The notes beneath the pieces are model-generated. The model ran no database searches. It had not been told where the DNA came from and saw only the letters and a program-made list of their open reading frames with translations. A stretch of DNA of 64,000 nt from Pomphorhynchus laevis (lineage: Eukaryota; Acanthocephala; Palaeacanthocephala; Echinorhynchida; Pomphorhynchidae): the NCBI GenBank assembly GCA_012934845.2, contig WNNJ02002543.1:62001-126000 (forward strand). Reading direction: 5' to 3'. Position numbers and translations under genes: made by a program. Every line of letters starts with the position of its first letter. The first letter of the stretch is position 1. Of the stretch, positions 36,555 to 49,255 are shown piece by piece.

Positions 36555-37050
36555 AAAATATTAAATTTACAATATACAAATCAACAAATTTTATTAAAAT
36601 AAATTTGAACTATTAAGCAAACAAGGTACATTAAATAATCGAATTTCATCAGAGGAAATTCATCATTATCATGTATTTGACGCCGCTGCTATGTTGGGTC
36701 GAGGAATAGAGGTCGAAACCTGATAAGATAACAGTTCTTCTAGATGACCGCTAATCCTTATTCTGATACATAGTTTAATATATGTATTACTCAATTCATA
36801 AAAATTGATTTTTATTTTTAATTTCTATATTAAATTATTTTAACTTTATATAATAATGAATTGTATAAAATCTTATATAATTATTTTTATTTATCTTTAT
36901 TTTTGATTTATATATAGTATAAAATACGTAGACTCAGTTATCTAATCTGAGTTGTTCTACTGACAAGTTGTTATTGACCTGTGGACTTTGCTTCCCCGGT
37001 AATATAACTTCTGCCAGAAATACTGAAACTATGTACTATTGATACAACGT
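36555..37050 (-). repeat. Family R repeat abutting the Penelope pair
   Basis: Inverted full copy: AAATCAACAAATTTTATT, TTTCATCAGAGGAAATTCATC, CTGCTATGTTGGGTCGAGG, GGTCGAAACCTGATAAG, then TACGTAGACTCAGTTATCTA, followed by the extension seen at 12.0-12.1 kb. Confidence 0.75.
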
Positions 37051-37079
37051 TATTATTTTTCTGCTTATTTTCAAGCAAG

Positions 37080-37325
37080 TTTAATGATATTTTTATTTTA
37101 ATTTCTTCTGATGAGTTATATTCTTTATTCGAATACATGATATATTATTAATTAATCAATTCATAAAAATTGATTTTTATTTAAAATATTTTTTATAAAT
37201 TCTGTCGTTTTATAACTATAAATTGTATAAAATCTTATATAATTATTTATTATTTATATTTAATTATCTTTTTTTTGATTTATATTTAGTATAAAAGATA
37301 TATTCACTTAGCTGATATGATTTGC
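37080..37325 (-). repeat. Family R repeat, partial
   Basis: TCAATTCATAAAAATTGATT, ATTGTATAAAATCTTATATA and an end reading TTCACTTAGCTGATATGATT: the head half of the family. Confidence 0.65.
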
Positions 37326-39379
37326 TAGTTCTTTTCTTTTTTGAATGTTAACGGCATCATTCCTATATTTAAAAGCTGTAACTTTTGCTCGTACGATTTA
37401 ATTTCACCTTTTATCTAAATGAATGCACAGAGTATTTAAAGGATCTGTATTTATTAAATTATCGATAATGCTATCGCATTATCATAAGGAATGGTAGCAA
37501 TAGAAAATCTTTTAGTACATTTTATCCAAAGTGATGCACTAAACATCGTGATTTATGTATCTAGGTGGTGGTTTTGTTTAAATATCTTCAAAATATTTTA
37601 AAAATTCACTGAAATTATAAATCCAGTCATTCATTAAAATTTTTGGTATAACTTAATATCAAACGATAGTTGTAAAAGTATACATATCAAATTTTAAGTG
37701 CAAAAAGTTGAATGCTACTATTGTTTCAGCGAACTTCCGTTCACATGCGAAATTCTTTAAGTGACATGATAACTAATTTATTTTAATTTGAGAATTGGCT
37801 GAATGAGAGTAGACGAGGAATATATTTAATATATTAGAGAAAATGATGCATTTTTATTTATTGCATTTTAGAAAGTAATAAATTTTAAAAGTTATTGACT
37901 CAAGAAGCAATATACTGTTTAATAAAAAATTTCAGAAACTTGTTATATCACAAAATATTAATGTTGAGCAATTAATATAAAGCCATTTAATTGCTGAAAC
38001 ACGACATTTTTTAAATAACATAATGAATTCAATTTTACTTAATCCCATTATAGTAATATGCAATATTTTTGTTGAATTCTAACAGTCTAAAAATTAAAAT
38101 GAACTTTGCTAGATTATTTTATGGCTTTTGTAATTTGCTAATTTATCAAATTCAGAATGATATATAGAGAGAGAAATTTACGTAAATCGTCTATACTAGA
38201 TTATGTATTACCTACTTTATTGATTTTGATATCGATATAGTATTTCGTTCGGAATGCAGAATGCAGTTGTATAAAAAACAGACTCGAATTTTGTCGATCA
38301 TCATTATTACTCAATAATAGAGATTCTATTTTTGAAACTATGGAAACAAAATTTGTCGGGCATATTTTAAATTGCCGATAAAATACAAATCCTACTGTCA
38401 CGTGCTCTCTTTTTAAAAAAAAAGTTAAATTGTTTTTCACGTAAATTTACACCTTTCAATTAAATTTTATTAAACAACAAACAAATGTTTTTAAAATATA
38501 TATATACTATTGCGCGATAAGCAAAATACATCTGCTTGCAAAACAAATCAGGTCCAATAGATTTGCATGCCAAGTATAGCACACTCTTAACATACATTTT
38601 GTTTGAAGATTAATCAAATCCAAGCTGGAAACACCATCGCGACACCCTCTACTGATTGATTCAGCCTTAATTTGAGCATCTGAATATTCAATCGATGTAA
38701 TTCCTCCCTTTAATTCATCTTAATAAAGGTATCCATATTTATCCGCTTATAAGGTAGGCCATAAACAACCAGTTCGGTCGTTAAAGTATCAAAAATTCAT
38801 CCATAACCAACAGCGATTTTACTGCGCTTGAGGTTTAAATTATTGTCTATTAATACTTGCAGAATTATTTGGTGTTGATCAAATTGTTTCGTTTACCGTA
38901 TTTTCATTATAATATTTGACTAAACTAGATAATACAGAACAATATCAAGGCAGAACTCAAGGAGTACTTAATTAAGATTAGGAGAATTTTGAAAAATAAA
39001 TGAGTGTAGAGCGTAGTAATTACGTAGTAAATTTTAGATTAAGTGGCGTAATAGACACCGACAATGTCCAGAATAATACCTCCTATTAATAAATTGACTT
39101 TGAAGAACAATAACGTTAGTATATGAAGTAACAATAAATACAAATAGTAGAGGATTCAAGATTCTCTCGAATTCCACTAAAGGTAAGGAGTAAAGAAAGT
39201 ACGGTACTTATCATATTGGTAACATAAAGCCAGAGTGAAGCCCTTAAAATGATCAAGGAGCGTGACTGGTAAATGCCAAGCTGCTCGATTTTCCCATGTT
39301 ATGTACAGCTTTACCACAACATTCGACTATAAGCTCTTTTCGATAATATAGAGAATATTTCCCTATTAGACTGATATCA

Positions 39380-40469
39380 TCATGTTTCGTTCCTTATAAG
39401 CTTGATATTCAAGGAATTAAGAGAATAATTTCTGATAATTCAATGTTTCTAACTGAGCCACATAAATATGTGATAATAAAAATATTTTAGAACTCGATGC
39501 GATCTACTCAGCAGCTTTTGGCACGATTACTTATATTTTTGGCATTCTTTCGGCTGGTATCCATCTCTCAATAATAATGTCTTGTGGTTTAGGTGGTAAT
39601 GCCCAAAATCTTTCAATAATTACTTGTCTATCTGGAGGAGGAAAGGCAGCCAACTTGCGAACAATCACTTCGGGTTTCTGCACCAACGGCATTGCAGGGG
39701 GACGTTCTCTCAAAACAATTGGCGGCAGCGTTTTTGGTCTATGGGCTCGTTGCTTAACTATAAGAGGGGGAGCAGGACGAGGTTGAGGTGGACGAACTTC
39801 TTTAATGATTAGTGGCCCTGGTATTGGGGGTGTTGGGGGTTTCAAAAATCTAACATTAATATTCTGTCGATACACATTGTTTCCACCTGCCAATGTTCTT
39901 GTAATAACGGTCGGGTTCGGATCACGTTGAACTTTGTATTGGTTAAGCGGTAAAAGTGGTCCTACCCCACTAACACCGTTGTATTCGGCTCCAAAACCAC
40001 TGACTGCTCCACCGGCACTGTACGCAGTTAGTCCTAATTCTGATGATGATTCAACACCATAACCAGCTCCGCTAATTGCAGCACTTTCCGTTCCGGCAGC
40101 TATACCACCATATGATTGTGATTCGTAACTCGAATATTGGGATCCAATTCCACCCGCCGCAGCTTCTGATAGTAACGCTCCTTCTTTAAAGCCTGCAATG
40201 CCCGTTTGTGAGTCTATATACTGAGAATAACCACCGCCAATTCCTCCTGCAATTGACCCTAAAACAGATTCAGCACCAGCTAAGCCTCCATCTATTCCAA
40301 CAACACCAGAGTCGACTCCACTCGAACTGAACGACTCATAACTCTCGGAAGTCAATGCTCCGCCAATGTCTGCAAACTCACCACTTACTTGATATCCACC
40401 TCTTCCGCTAGCACTGCTAATGCTAGCGTCCATCAAATTGGAATACTCCATACCATGAATCTCAGCCAT
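39380..40469 (-). pseudogene. Truncated copy of the Gly/Pro-rich gene
   Basis: A 312-codon frame (40469-39531) copies exon 1 of the gene at 51230. Residues 1-163 differ at one position only. Residues 164-310 are about 83 percent identical. The frame then stops after RMPKI, where the other copy runs on for over 70 residues to its splice site. Decayed homology continues past the stop to about 39380 (for example CTCAGTTAGAAA against CCCAGTTAGAAA). No second exon was found nearby. The promoter region is retained to 41456. It may still be transcribed, but it lacks the C-terminal Gly-rich part. Nested in the ACAD9 intron. Confidence 0.65.
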
Positions 40470-41456
40470 CGGTATATCGTGTTTGTACTGTATGTTACAG
40501 TTATTTGATTTATTCTTGTACTCTTACTTTCTAAACTTTGTTACTTTCTCTGAATTTCTTATATCGTTAATACTATATTTTTCTCACCCAACAATTCAAC
40601 TTATATACATTTTCCAAAATCAATGACTTTGAACGGATCTTTTTACTCAACAGTAATGCTAATTTACTTTCTTTTATTCTGAGATGATGAAACATTGAGT
40701 GTATTTATGATTTTATTTCTTTTCAAAATGTGAATATAAATGTAAAACACCTCATTTTCTTCGTTGCAACATGGGCTTGCAGTTGTCAGGTGAATACTGC
40801 CACATAAAATAAGAAAGCATTTTAAACGACATTGATAAACAGTCACAGCATTTTATTTAAAATATAATTCAAAGACAGTAAACAGGTAAGTAGAAAAAAA
40901 ATATTCTTTTTGGAAAGTTCATTTTTCTTGTTCTCGAATTCAAGGTTGAATTATATGCATCACCGTGTTTCGTGTTCCTTCTTTTTGCACTGCTTTTAGA
41001 TACTCGCTCACTTATTATATATAAAAGAGCAAAACTTTGCATAATAGCGATAATGATTGTAGTTGCATTGGCAACAATAAAAACGCTACTATTATATTTT
41101 TAATTTTTCAATTTAAGATTTTTTAGATATATTTTTATTTTATATTTGCGTTCTCCTTATTTCTGAGACAAAAAATGAGAAGTCATATTAGTTTCTTGGT
41201 TTCTACGATGGGTGTTTAACTGCTTTTAGAACGTAGCAGCATCTGCAAAATACATAAGTACTACGTGCGTAATTTTTTATTAACTTCAATTAGTTAAAAG
41301 AATATAGACAATTATAAAATGTACTTTAATTAGACCGAAATAACTGGACAAGGCAGCTTGTACTTTCTAGAAGAGAATCATTATGATTTGCTTTGTCTAA
41401 TTGAGTGCATTTAATCGAGAATACAATGAATGCATATGAAAATATCTACATAAGTT
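39490..41456 (-). repeat. Left arm of the 2-kb inverted duplication
   Basis: 41456-39490 is the reverse complement of about 50244-52190. It includes about 1 kb of upstream DNA and exon 1 of the Gly/Pro-rich gene. A TATATAAG box lies at 40607-40600. The arms are 8.8 kb apart. Confidence 0.85.
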
Positions 41457-42041
41457 ATAGTAATATTTAATTGAATGTTTAAGATCATTGTTTAATCCAG
41501 TTAAACTTTTAAAACTTAACGATTTATTTCATTGATGCTTATTTGTATCTTTAATTTTTTAATTTTGTCTGCTGATTTAAATTTTTCTCAGCTTGATCTT
41601 ACAACTTATATGGTAACAGCGATGCAAACAAAAGTAATTAGACAATTTGACATGAACATATTTTCGAGATTTTTGATCGTTTTTATCAGTCAAAATGTAA
41701 GCACAATCTACTATAGTGTAAATAATTTTCTAGCATTAATGTAGTATTATTATTGAACATACGAAGAAATATGTTTTATTGCATTTCCAAACATTACCTT
41801 TTCTGCATTTTCAGAAAAGCGAATTTCATTTAAAATATTTGGTTAAGAGGACTTTAACCAAAAATTAAACAAATTTCTTAATTAAATTTTAAAAGAATAA
41901 TTAAGCAAGTTAAGATGCGCTCAATATTAACGATTACTGTTCTTTTGTGAAAGTTTGCATAAAAACTATATTTTTCTAAATCAATGAACTAAATCAATAA
42001 AATATTTCAACATAGTAATCAAAATTTGTTTCTGTGTTTAG

Positions 42042-43819
42042 GCATATCTTATTTCGGAACCGATGTACAGAAGAACGAGTTATTACCAAAACTTGCAACT
42101 GGCAGCATTATCGGGCAATTGTGTCGACCAGACCGTCAGACAGTAACAACGAGTTTATCAAATGATAATCAAGTTTATTGTAATAGCAAAAATCGAACAT
42201 TTACGCAAAATAATTGGAACGATGGTAGTGGTGGGTTTTCAGGCGGATTGTTGACAAAACATGCTTATAGCTCTAAATATTTGCATAGCATTGATGGTAG
42301 CTACAACGATCCTATCAGTTCCTATCAGTATTGCGGAGATGTCTGGTCACTGATGGCCAGTGATGTTGTTGATGGCCTTAATCACAACGGTAATTCTAAC
42401 TTTGCAGCGACAAAATCAATTATATTGTGTACTGGTTCATGGTCTTTGTATTCGTCTGCAATAGATCAAAACTTTTCAAAACAGATGACTTATGATCATA
42501 TGCCCTATCAGCTATACTGTAATACGGTCCTCAACCATCAAATTCAGCCTGTTTTAATTGAAAATGACAGCAGTGAAATACACTTTAAAAATGTTAACAC
42601 TCTAGGATTATCCGGTCTTCAAAAACAGCAATTGTTTTTAAAAGATAAAAGTTACCTATCTAAACTTCTCAAGAATAGTGCTCTCGACTGTTGCAACAGT
42701 GATCTTTGCGATCTAATACTGTCCGAAGAAGCATATTTGATAATAGCTTGTCTTACAGGGCGCTTAAAGAGAACCGTAAACACAATTGTACAGCACTGCA
42801 ATGATCGAAACATATTCAATCGATCGCTTGATGAATTTTCCGCCATACAAGCAGTCATGTTTGAGGCTGAAGCCCGCTTGTATGCTCTTCAAAGCATGGT
42901 TTTCTTTCTGGCCGGTATGGTGGAAGTCCGTAATGTATCTGCTCGTTTTGAATCTCAACTTGCAGTGGCATTTTCTTATCAACTTGCTCAAGAGTGCCTA
43001 ATTAGTTTAAGTTCAATATGCGGTGCTGATATACGATTTCGTCGAATTAATAATGAACACCACGTACGGAATTCATCATCACAAGACTTTCACTTTGTTG
43101 ACAAGTGTCTTGAACAGATTAAATCAGATATCTCATGCTTTGAGTTTTTGCTCGGTGATCGTAAACTTTTGCTTAACTCATTACAAATGCAGATGATACA
43201 GATGCTTAAGTCCGACAAGGTAATGGACGATATACGATTTATCGACAGATCAGATTGGCATCGAAACTTTTTTGTATCCTCTAAGCTAAAACGATTAAGC
43301 AAGTTACAGCAACTTATTGATGGCGAAAATGTGAAGATAGGGGAATCTGCTTTGCGAACAAACATGGGCCTCGTTTACCATTTATTCGAAAACATACATC
43401 CTAGTTTACAACGAGCATCTCTGCTTACCGAAAAAGCTGCGCTATTTCTCTGCACCGGTTCACGATTAGTCCAAAATGGGAGCTACTGCATACTTGTAAA
43501 AGGCGATAAGACGCTGTCTGGCAAAGATGAGTTACAACGACAGCAGTTTATATCTTTTGATTTATTACTTAAATCTGCTTTTAATGTTCTTGTAATGTGT
43601 GCGGTTATTTCAAGAGCAAGTCGATCACGCTCTATTGGACTGAAAAACTGCGATCAAGAGGTCTTAATGGCCAATCTCATCTGCGAAGCACTTTGCGCTC
43701 AAGTCGATTCAATGTTATCACCGATTAAAGAAACTCAAGAAACAAAAATAATTACGGAGCGTGTTTTCAACATTAATGATGAATTCCTTTATCCGCAACA
43801 TCCACTTGATACATCATAA
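42042..43819 (+). CDS. ACAD9: ACAD9-like protein, exon 4 (C-terminal 592 codons)
   Basis: Opens FGTDVQKNELLPKLATGS, the family GTEEQKAKYLPKLASG segment. Further on, GRLKRTVNTIVQHCNDRNIF then NRSLDEFSAIQ matches the ACAD9 helix [20 protein letters not shown], and ALQSMVFFLAGMVEV matches YVMESMTYLTAGMLD. The C-terminal domain is the ACAD9 signature: IHPSL, then CAVISRASRSRSIGLKNCDQ with EVLMANLIC, ending HPLDTS (human AHPLDRTC). VLCAD shares the overall layout, but the SRASRSIRIGL stretch fits ACAD9 best. Odd points: the segment that normally reads GGLGY, YER-LRD and FEGTNEI is replaced by unrelated sequence (about 43015-43090), so the catalytic Glu and FAD/acyl contacts are not there. The middle has long S/N-rich insertions. 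A complex I assembly role without dehydrogenase activity is inferred. Confidence 0.78.
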
Positions 43820-44440
43820 ACACTTTCAAATATTAAGTGGTATAATGTCCATTAAAACATTTTATTATTTCAAAGACTTTTAAATAATTGGTAAAAATGT
43901 TACTAATAATATGCAGCATTAAAAACGTTCTTTGTAAATACTTTGTATAATTTAATTTATTTATATATGTATAACATAATAAATGTATAATATAATATAT
44001 TCAACATTAAAAAAGTTCTTTGCAAATACTTTGTATAATATTTTGTTGTAGGTTGGTTTATTTCGCCGACAGGTGTAAAAATTGCAGTCAATTGTATTTC
44101 GATTCTATTTCAAAAGTCAAATAATTGCAAATCAGCTAGATGAAAAAGAAACATGCAATCTTAGACTGTCGATCAGTCGTATATTTACTGCCTATCAGCA
44201 GAAATATGTCTGACTATTTGTTACAAACAATAAAATAAAAAATAAATTATTAATAATTTAGCTAATAAATTATTATTAAAAAACCAAAGTGTTTATTTAC
44301 AGAAAATAGTAAAATATATAAAGCATCATCCTTACAAAAAATAAATTTAAACTCTTAAGCGAAGCATTTTTATGAATATTAAAACATTTCGTAAAATTAT
44401 ATAATCAACATTGATACATTGATGATATATGTATATTTAA
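43820..44440. other. ACAD9 3' flank with a short direct repeat
   Basis: CATTAAAAACGTTCTTTG-like units at about 43917 and 44005 are repeated about 88 bp apart. An AATAAATG lies at about 43979. No other feature. Confidence 0.4.
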
Positions 44441-44782
44441 CTCTAACAATTTTTATTTAATAAGCGAACAAATTTATCCAGAAAGCTTATTCTTAACAAA
44501 ACCAATATTAATGATAAAGAAGGTGTATATCTAGATATGAACATTAAATTAACATTAACTAAAACTACTATTAATTTATATCGTAAAGATGACATATTTA
44601 AATTTACAAGAAACATATTTTTGCATGAGCATTCATGCATACCATATAATATAAAATATAATACATTAAATAATGAAATTTTAAGAATTGCAAATGATAT
44701 TGGCTTTCTTCCAAATCATTTAAATAATTTAATAGATACATATTTTAAACTAGGTTACTATAGAATCAAATCAGCTAACTGA
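44440..44782 (+). mobile_element. Retroelement RT C-terminal relic
   Basis: The open frame holds LDMNIKLT, then NLYRKDDIFKF, FLHEHSCIPYNIKYNTLNNE, ILRIANDIGF and a final LGYY. The order (LDL-I, LY-K-D, F-H-S-IP, RI, GY) is typical of the region after the RT core in Penelope-type and some other retroelement RTs. The upstream RT is missing. Family uncertain. Confidence 0.45.
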
Positions 44783-45470
44783 GTCTACGTATTTAATATA
44801 ATTATAAAATAAACAAAACATAATAATGCTAAATCAAAATTTAATAATTAAATAATAAAATAAATAATTGTTTTAAGATTTTTTATGATTTAAATCAAGT
44901 TAAAATGAAAAAATTAAAATTTAAAATAAACGTCATTTTTATGAATTGACTAATACATAACAGACGTTGTATCAGAATAAGGATTAAAAGTCATCGGGAG
45001 GAACTGCTATGCTATCAGGTTTCAGCCCCTAACTCCTCTACCCAACACAATCAAATATCATCAAACAGAAAATAGTAAAATATACAAATCAACACAATAA
45101 TATTAAAAATAAATTTAAAATTATTAACGGAAAATTTTTATGGATGAATATTGAATAATTAATTTGTATTAGAATAAGATATTACACCTGATATCAAATT
45201 TTATCATAGGAAATACGTCATTAGCATGTATTTGGCTCCTCTGATATGTTTGGTCGAGGCATAGGAGGGGGGGGCAAAACCTGATAGCATAGCAGTTCCT
45301 CCTGATGACCTCTAATTCTTATTATTATTACATCGTATGTTATTTATCCTAAATAATTGATTTTTATTTTGAATTTTAACTTGATATAAATTATATACAA
45401 TCTTATAACAATTATTTATTTATAGTTTTTTGTTATAAATACTTAGACTCACTTAGCTGATTTGATTAAT
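44760..45470. repeat. Two family R repeats, tail to tail
   Basis: Plus copy 44760-45055 (head AATCAGCTAACTGAGTCTAC, then GAGGAACTGCTATGCTATCA) faces a minus copy 45056-45470 that ends CTTAGCTGATTTGATT. The pair forms a 0.7-kb inverted repeat with family heads outward. Confidence 0.75.
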
Positions 45471-45569
45471 TTGCAATTATGAGACGAAAAATCAAAGTCT
45501 TCACAATAAAATAGAGAACTAATTTCTGCTAGAAATCATGACAGTCAAAAGTTTGAAAAAAGAAATACA

Positions 45570-45935
45570 AATTATTTTTAAATTATTTAGTATAAATAAA
45601 TCATCACAAAATATCATTAAAAATAAATTTCAACTCTAGGGTGTATCATTCTATCAATGAATAATATATATATATACTTTGAATGGGAATAATATACTAG
45701 ATAATCAAATTTCATCAGAGGAAATACGTCGGAAGGACGTGTTTGTCCCCGCTGCTATTTTGAATCGAGGAATAGGGGATTAAAACCTGATAACACAGGA
45801 ATTCCTCCTGATGACTTATAATGCTTATTCTGATACAATGTGTATTATTTATTAGTCAATTCATAGCAATTGACCTTCATTTTGATTTATATATAGTATA
45901 AAATACGTAAACGTAGTTATCTAATTTATAAAAAA
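45570..45935 (-). repeat. Family R repeat
   Basis: AAATCATCACAAAATATCATT, TTTCATCAGAGGAAATACGTC, GCTGCTATTTTGAATCGAGG, AATTCCTCCTGATGACTTAT and the head end TAAACGTAGTTATCTAATTT. Confidence 0.7.
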
Positions 45936-46189
45936 TAATGATAATAATAAATAAACTGTACATTTCAGAATGATTACCCGCAAATGACTTTCATCTACTC
46001 TTTAAAGTTAAAAATGATTCGGTATATTTAATTTCAATGGCCTAAAATGTGGATACGAAAGGATAATGAAAGTTAGCATTTTTTAACTTTATTTTATAAA
46101 GAAATTGTTGCTTCTTCGTTATAAAGTATTTTTGTAAAAATACAGCTTTTTAAAAACAGATTGAGCTGGATCGTGCACATAAGCGGATT

Positions 46190-46230
46190 GGATCAGTCCA
46201 ATTCACTTAATAAGTCGATTGGACTGATCT
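46190..46230. repeat. Compact hairpin
   Basis: GATCAGTCCAAT and ATTGGACTGATC are perfect complements 15 bp apart; the left arm is itself palindromic (ATTGGATCAGTCCAAT). Purpose unknown. Confidence 0.6.
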
Positions 46231-46919
46231 ATTCTTTGCTATCTGCTGCAATAAGTTATCAACTTATTCACATCACAAAATCTACCAGAGCGTGGCATTA
46301 TGAGGAATGTAAAGTATAAATTACTGAGGGTGTTATTAGCTTTTTTGAGGAGTTTGAGTGATATATTCCGTGTAGAATCATATGTTGTATGATGTAGTAT
46401 CATATGCTGTGAAGCATATGTTAGGGTGTGTCTATTATACAGATAGATATCGTAATACGTACATTAATTGTCCATCCGGAAAACCATAACTACGTACTTA
46501 TCCGTTTAATTTTGTAATCATTAATTTTTCAGTAACTCAGACAATACGGGTTTTATTTGAATATTTATGCGTGAACAAGTTCTAGCATATCGAAAAAGTG
46601 TTACGAATACAATTAAATCTTCTTATATAGGACATCCGCCATATAGACATGAATGTATATGTGAGTTTATCCTTTTACATGTATTTCACATCCACATATC
46701 TGTCTGGATTTATCATCAGTGATGAAACTACGTCAATAAATTTGGATTTTTTTAGATGATGTTGACTTAGGTACTTTATTGGAGAAGCATCAAGACATGC
46801 ACAGCTGCGACTTTATAGGATGCATGTGTGAGTATTTATTTCCGTTGTTCATCTAGAGGGTCGATAAGCTTCTGAGCTTTGTTGTCTTTGTTTATTGTCT
46901 CCGTTCTCTTTATTTATTG

Positions 46920-47195
46920 ATAATAAATAATAACTTGATAACATTGCAGTTCCTACTGTTGATCTCCATTTCTTATTCCGAGACATCTTTATTATTTATA
47001 AATCAATTCATAAGAAGTGATTTTTATTTTAAATTTTAATCATAAATTTTCACTTGATATAATTATTAATTGTATAAATTTTATATAATAATTTATTATT
47101 TATACTTATTTATCTTTATTTTTAATTTATATATAATTTAAAATAAGTAAAGTCAGTTAGCTGATCTGATTTGTTCATAAATGTAATCAGATTAA
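46920..47195 (-). repeat. Family R repeat, head half
   Basis: GCAGTTCCTACTGTTGATCT, TCAATTCATAAGAAGTGATT, TGATTTATATATAATTT-like body and AGTCAGTTAGCTGATCTGAT at the end. Confidence 0.65.
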
Positions 47196-49255
47196 TATAC
47201 ATATAAAAAATCTAAAACCCGGTTTACGCTGCTGGACTATATTATAAAGAAAGAGGGTTTGGTTACCAGCTAGAACGGTACTACTACAACAATAGAGAGA
47301 ATAATAACTCAGCAGTGACAGCGGTATATAGCCGTCTTAGGCAACAATTAAGTATTTTAAAACTGTGCAATCATATCGGTCTGTTGCATAGACTGCCTAC
47401 AGTAAGCGAACGATTGAATTTTAGAAAGAAGTTGAAGTCTATCTTAACAAGAAACCAAAAAGAAGTGTAGAAGTTTTACTAAATTGCAACCTGATTTCTT
47501 AATTTATAAATAGCAATGCGTGCAGAATATTTTGATTCAAGATAATAATTATTTTCACAACAAAATCATTGTAACAGACTCCATGATATAGACTTAGTTA
47601 TTAAGTTATTCTATCTACTCCAAACGAGAATGTAGTCAGCATGATTTCGTCAAGTCCATTCTGAAATTGACACATCTTGAAGTGAGGTCTTTTATGTTAG
47701 AAAGTCTTTTATTCATTGCAATAAGATTGTTTAATGGCAGTGTTCATCAGTTTCTCAGCATTTCAGCATAATCTTCCAATCGTATGCTTACCAAATACAA
47801 ATATCAGTATGTTCGATAAATAAAGCTGAGTGTTGAAATCACCTTCAACTATAAATTAATCACGGGAGTATACGTTCGATATGATTGTCTTACTCGAAGC
47901 ATATTCATTTAAAACTGTTCAGTTTGCCTTCATTTATTTTAAACGAATTAAGACCATTCTATCTGAGATAGGTTTCAATATATGATACACATTGACGAAT
48001 TAAAACGAATGAGGATATCAATACCTGATAGCTCAATACTTAAGTGTCTTAAAATCAGCATAATATGTTGTGTAATTTTCGACTTTGTCAAGAATCTCAA
48101 TGCCAAAGCTCCCAGTATCAGAAAGACGACATTATGAGATCACAAGAATATCAAAAGTTTGTGTTAGCATTGCCAATTGACAAGTTGCTGAGTGTTTTCA
48201 GTTACTGAGCACTTAAGGTTAATGATCCAGTTACTAAGTAGCCCGATTGTTTTGATAACTAAGTGTAGAAAGACACGCTTGCAATTTGTCTGGAAAAGCG
48301 ACGGAAACTCAATTGGTTAGAAACAAAGCTGATATTGTGCAATTGAATTGTAATAAGTCGATCTAATGTGGTTGAGTATGGGCTGAGATACCACATGGGT
48401 TTGCCTCACATTAATTAGCAATAACTCCCTATTATAGTAAAGGAACATATTCATAATGTCAGTGTGCTAGCTTGGTTTTGGTTGATGACATTTTTAGAAT
48501 CATTGACGCCGTCAATATTTCAACATCGTCATAACACATCTGCTAAATGTCAACGACTGCTTATTCGATTAAAATAACTTAGTCTATATAACATAGCTCA
48601 CCCATTTTCTATGGACCGTTACTTCATCCGCAAACCGTAGAGTACACTTGGTAGTCTCAGCTAGATCCTCGACTAAACTGTTTATCACGATAAGCCTATA
48701 TAATCGCAATGTTATCTTTCATATTAATAGATTTGGTTGGTGTAAGCCACTTTGTATAAGCTTAAATTTCCTAAGCACTACTTTCCGCTGGCTGACCGCT
48801 AGAAGTTTTAAATAAATTCTTCAGATCAAGTGAATCACGGAGAATAACCATAGATTTGCAATCATTTAGTATAAATATACTTTTTAAATATCATGAATTA
48901 TATACATTAACATGCATTCTCACATTTAGCTACATAATATAGCTTGTTACAAAAAGGTATTTAATTAGGCGAAATTCCTTGATGGAATATTTTTAAAGTA
49001 AAAATAATTTTCTAAATATCAGTGTTGATACAGATTATTAAATGTATTATAAACCTAATTTTAAAGTATAAACCTAATTTTAAAGTATGACAATCAATTG
49101 CGTGCAAACAAGTAAAAATAGAAAAATATTACATTATAAATGTTTCTGAATCTATAAATCAATAATTGTAATGATTCATAGGGGTAGATTAATTAAGTTC
49201 AAAAAGTTTAATAATATGAATAATTATAAATTAAAATAATATACATTAATGTATA
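47196..49255. other. Unassigned 2-kb stretch
   Basis: Slightly less AT-rich than its surroundings, with many short broken frames on both strands. It could be an old retroelement, but no motif is clear enough to name one. Confidence 0.35.

Larger units (their letters stand above)
18629..42041 (+). other. 23.4-kb last intron of the ACAD9-like gene
   Basis: Donor GTAAGAAA at 18629, acceptor TGTTTAG ending 42041. Exon 3 (ending CGA G) and exon 4 (GC ATA TCT) splice to R-G-I-S-Y-F-G-T, and the protein runs without a gap relative to ACAD9. The intron holds three foldbacks, the EF-hand gene, L2-like LINE relics, the Penelope pair, family R repeats and a truncated Gly/Pro-rich gene copy. Stretches 18.63-19.63, 20.0-22.5, 22.8-23.2, 31.9-33.0 and 37.4-39.35 kb show nothing I recognise. 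Confidence 0.75.
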
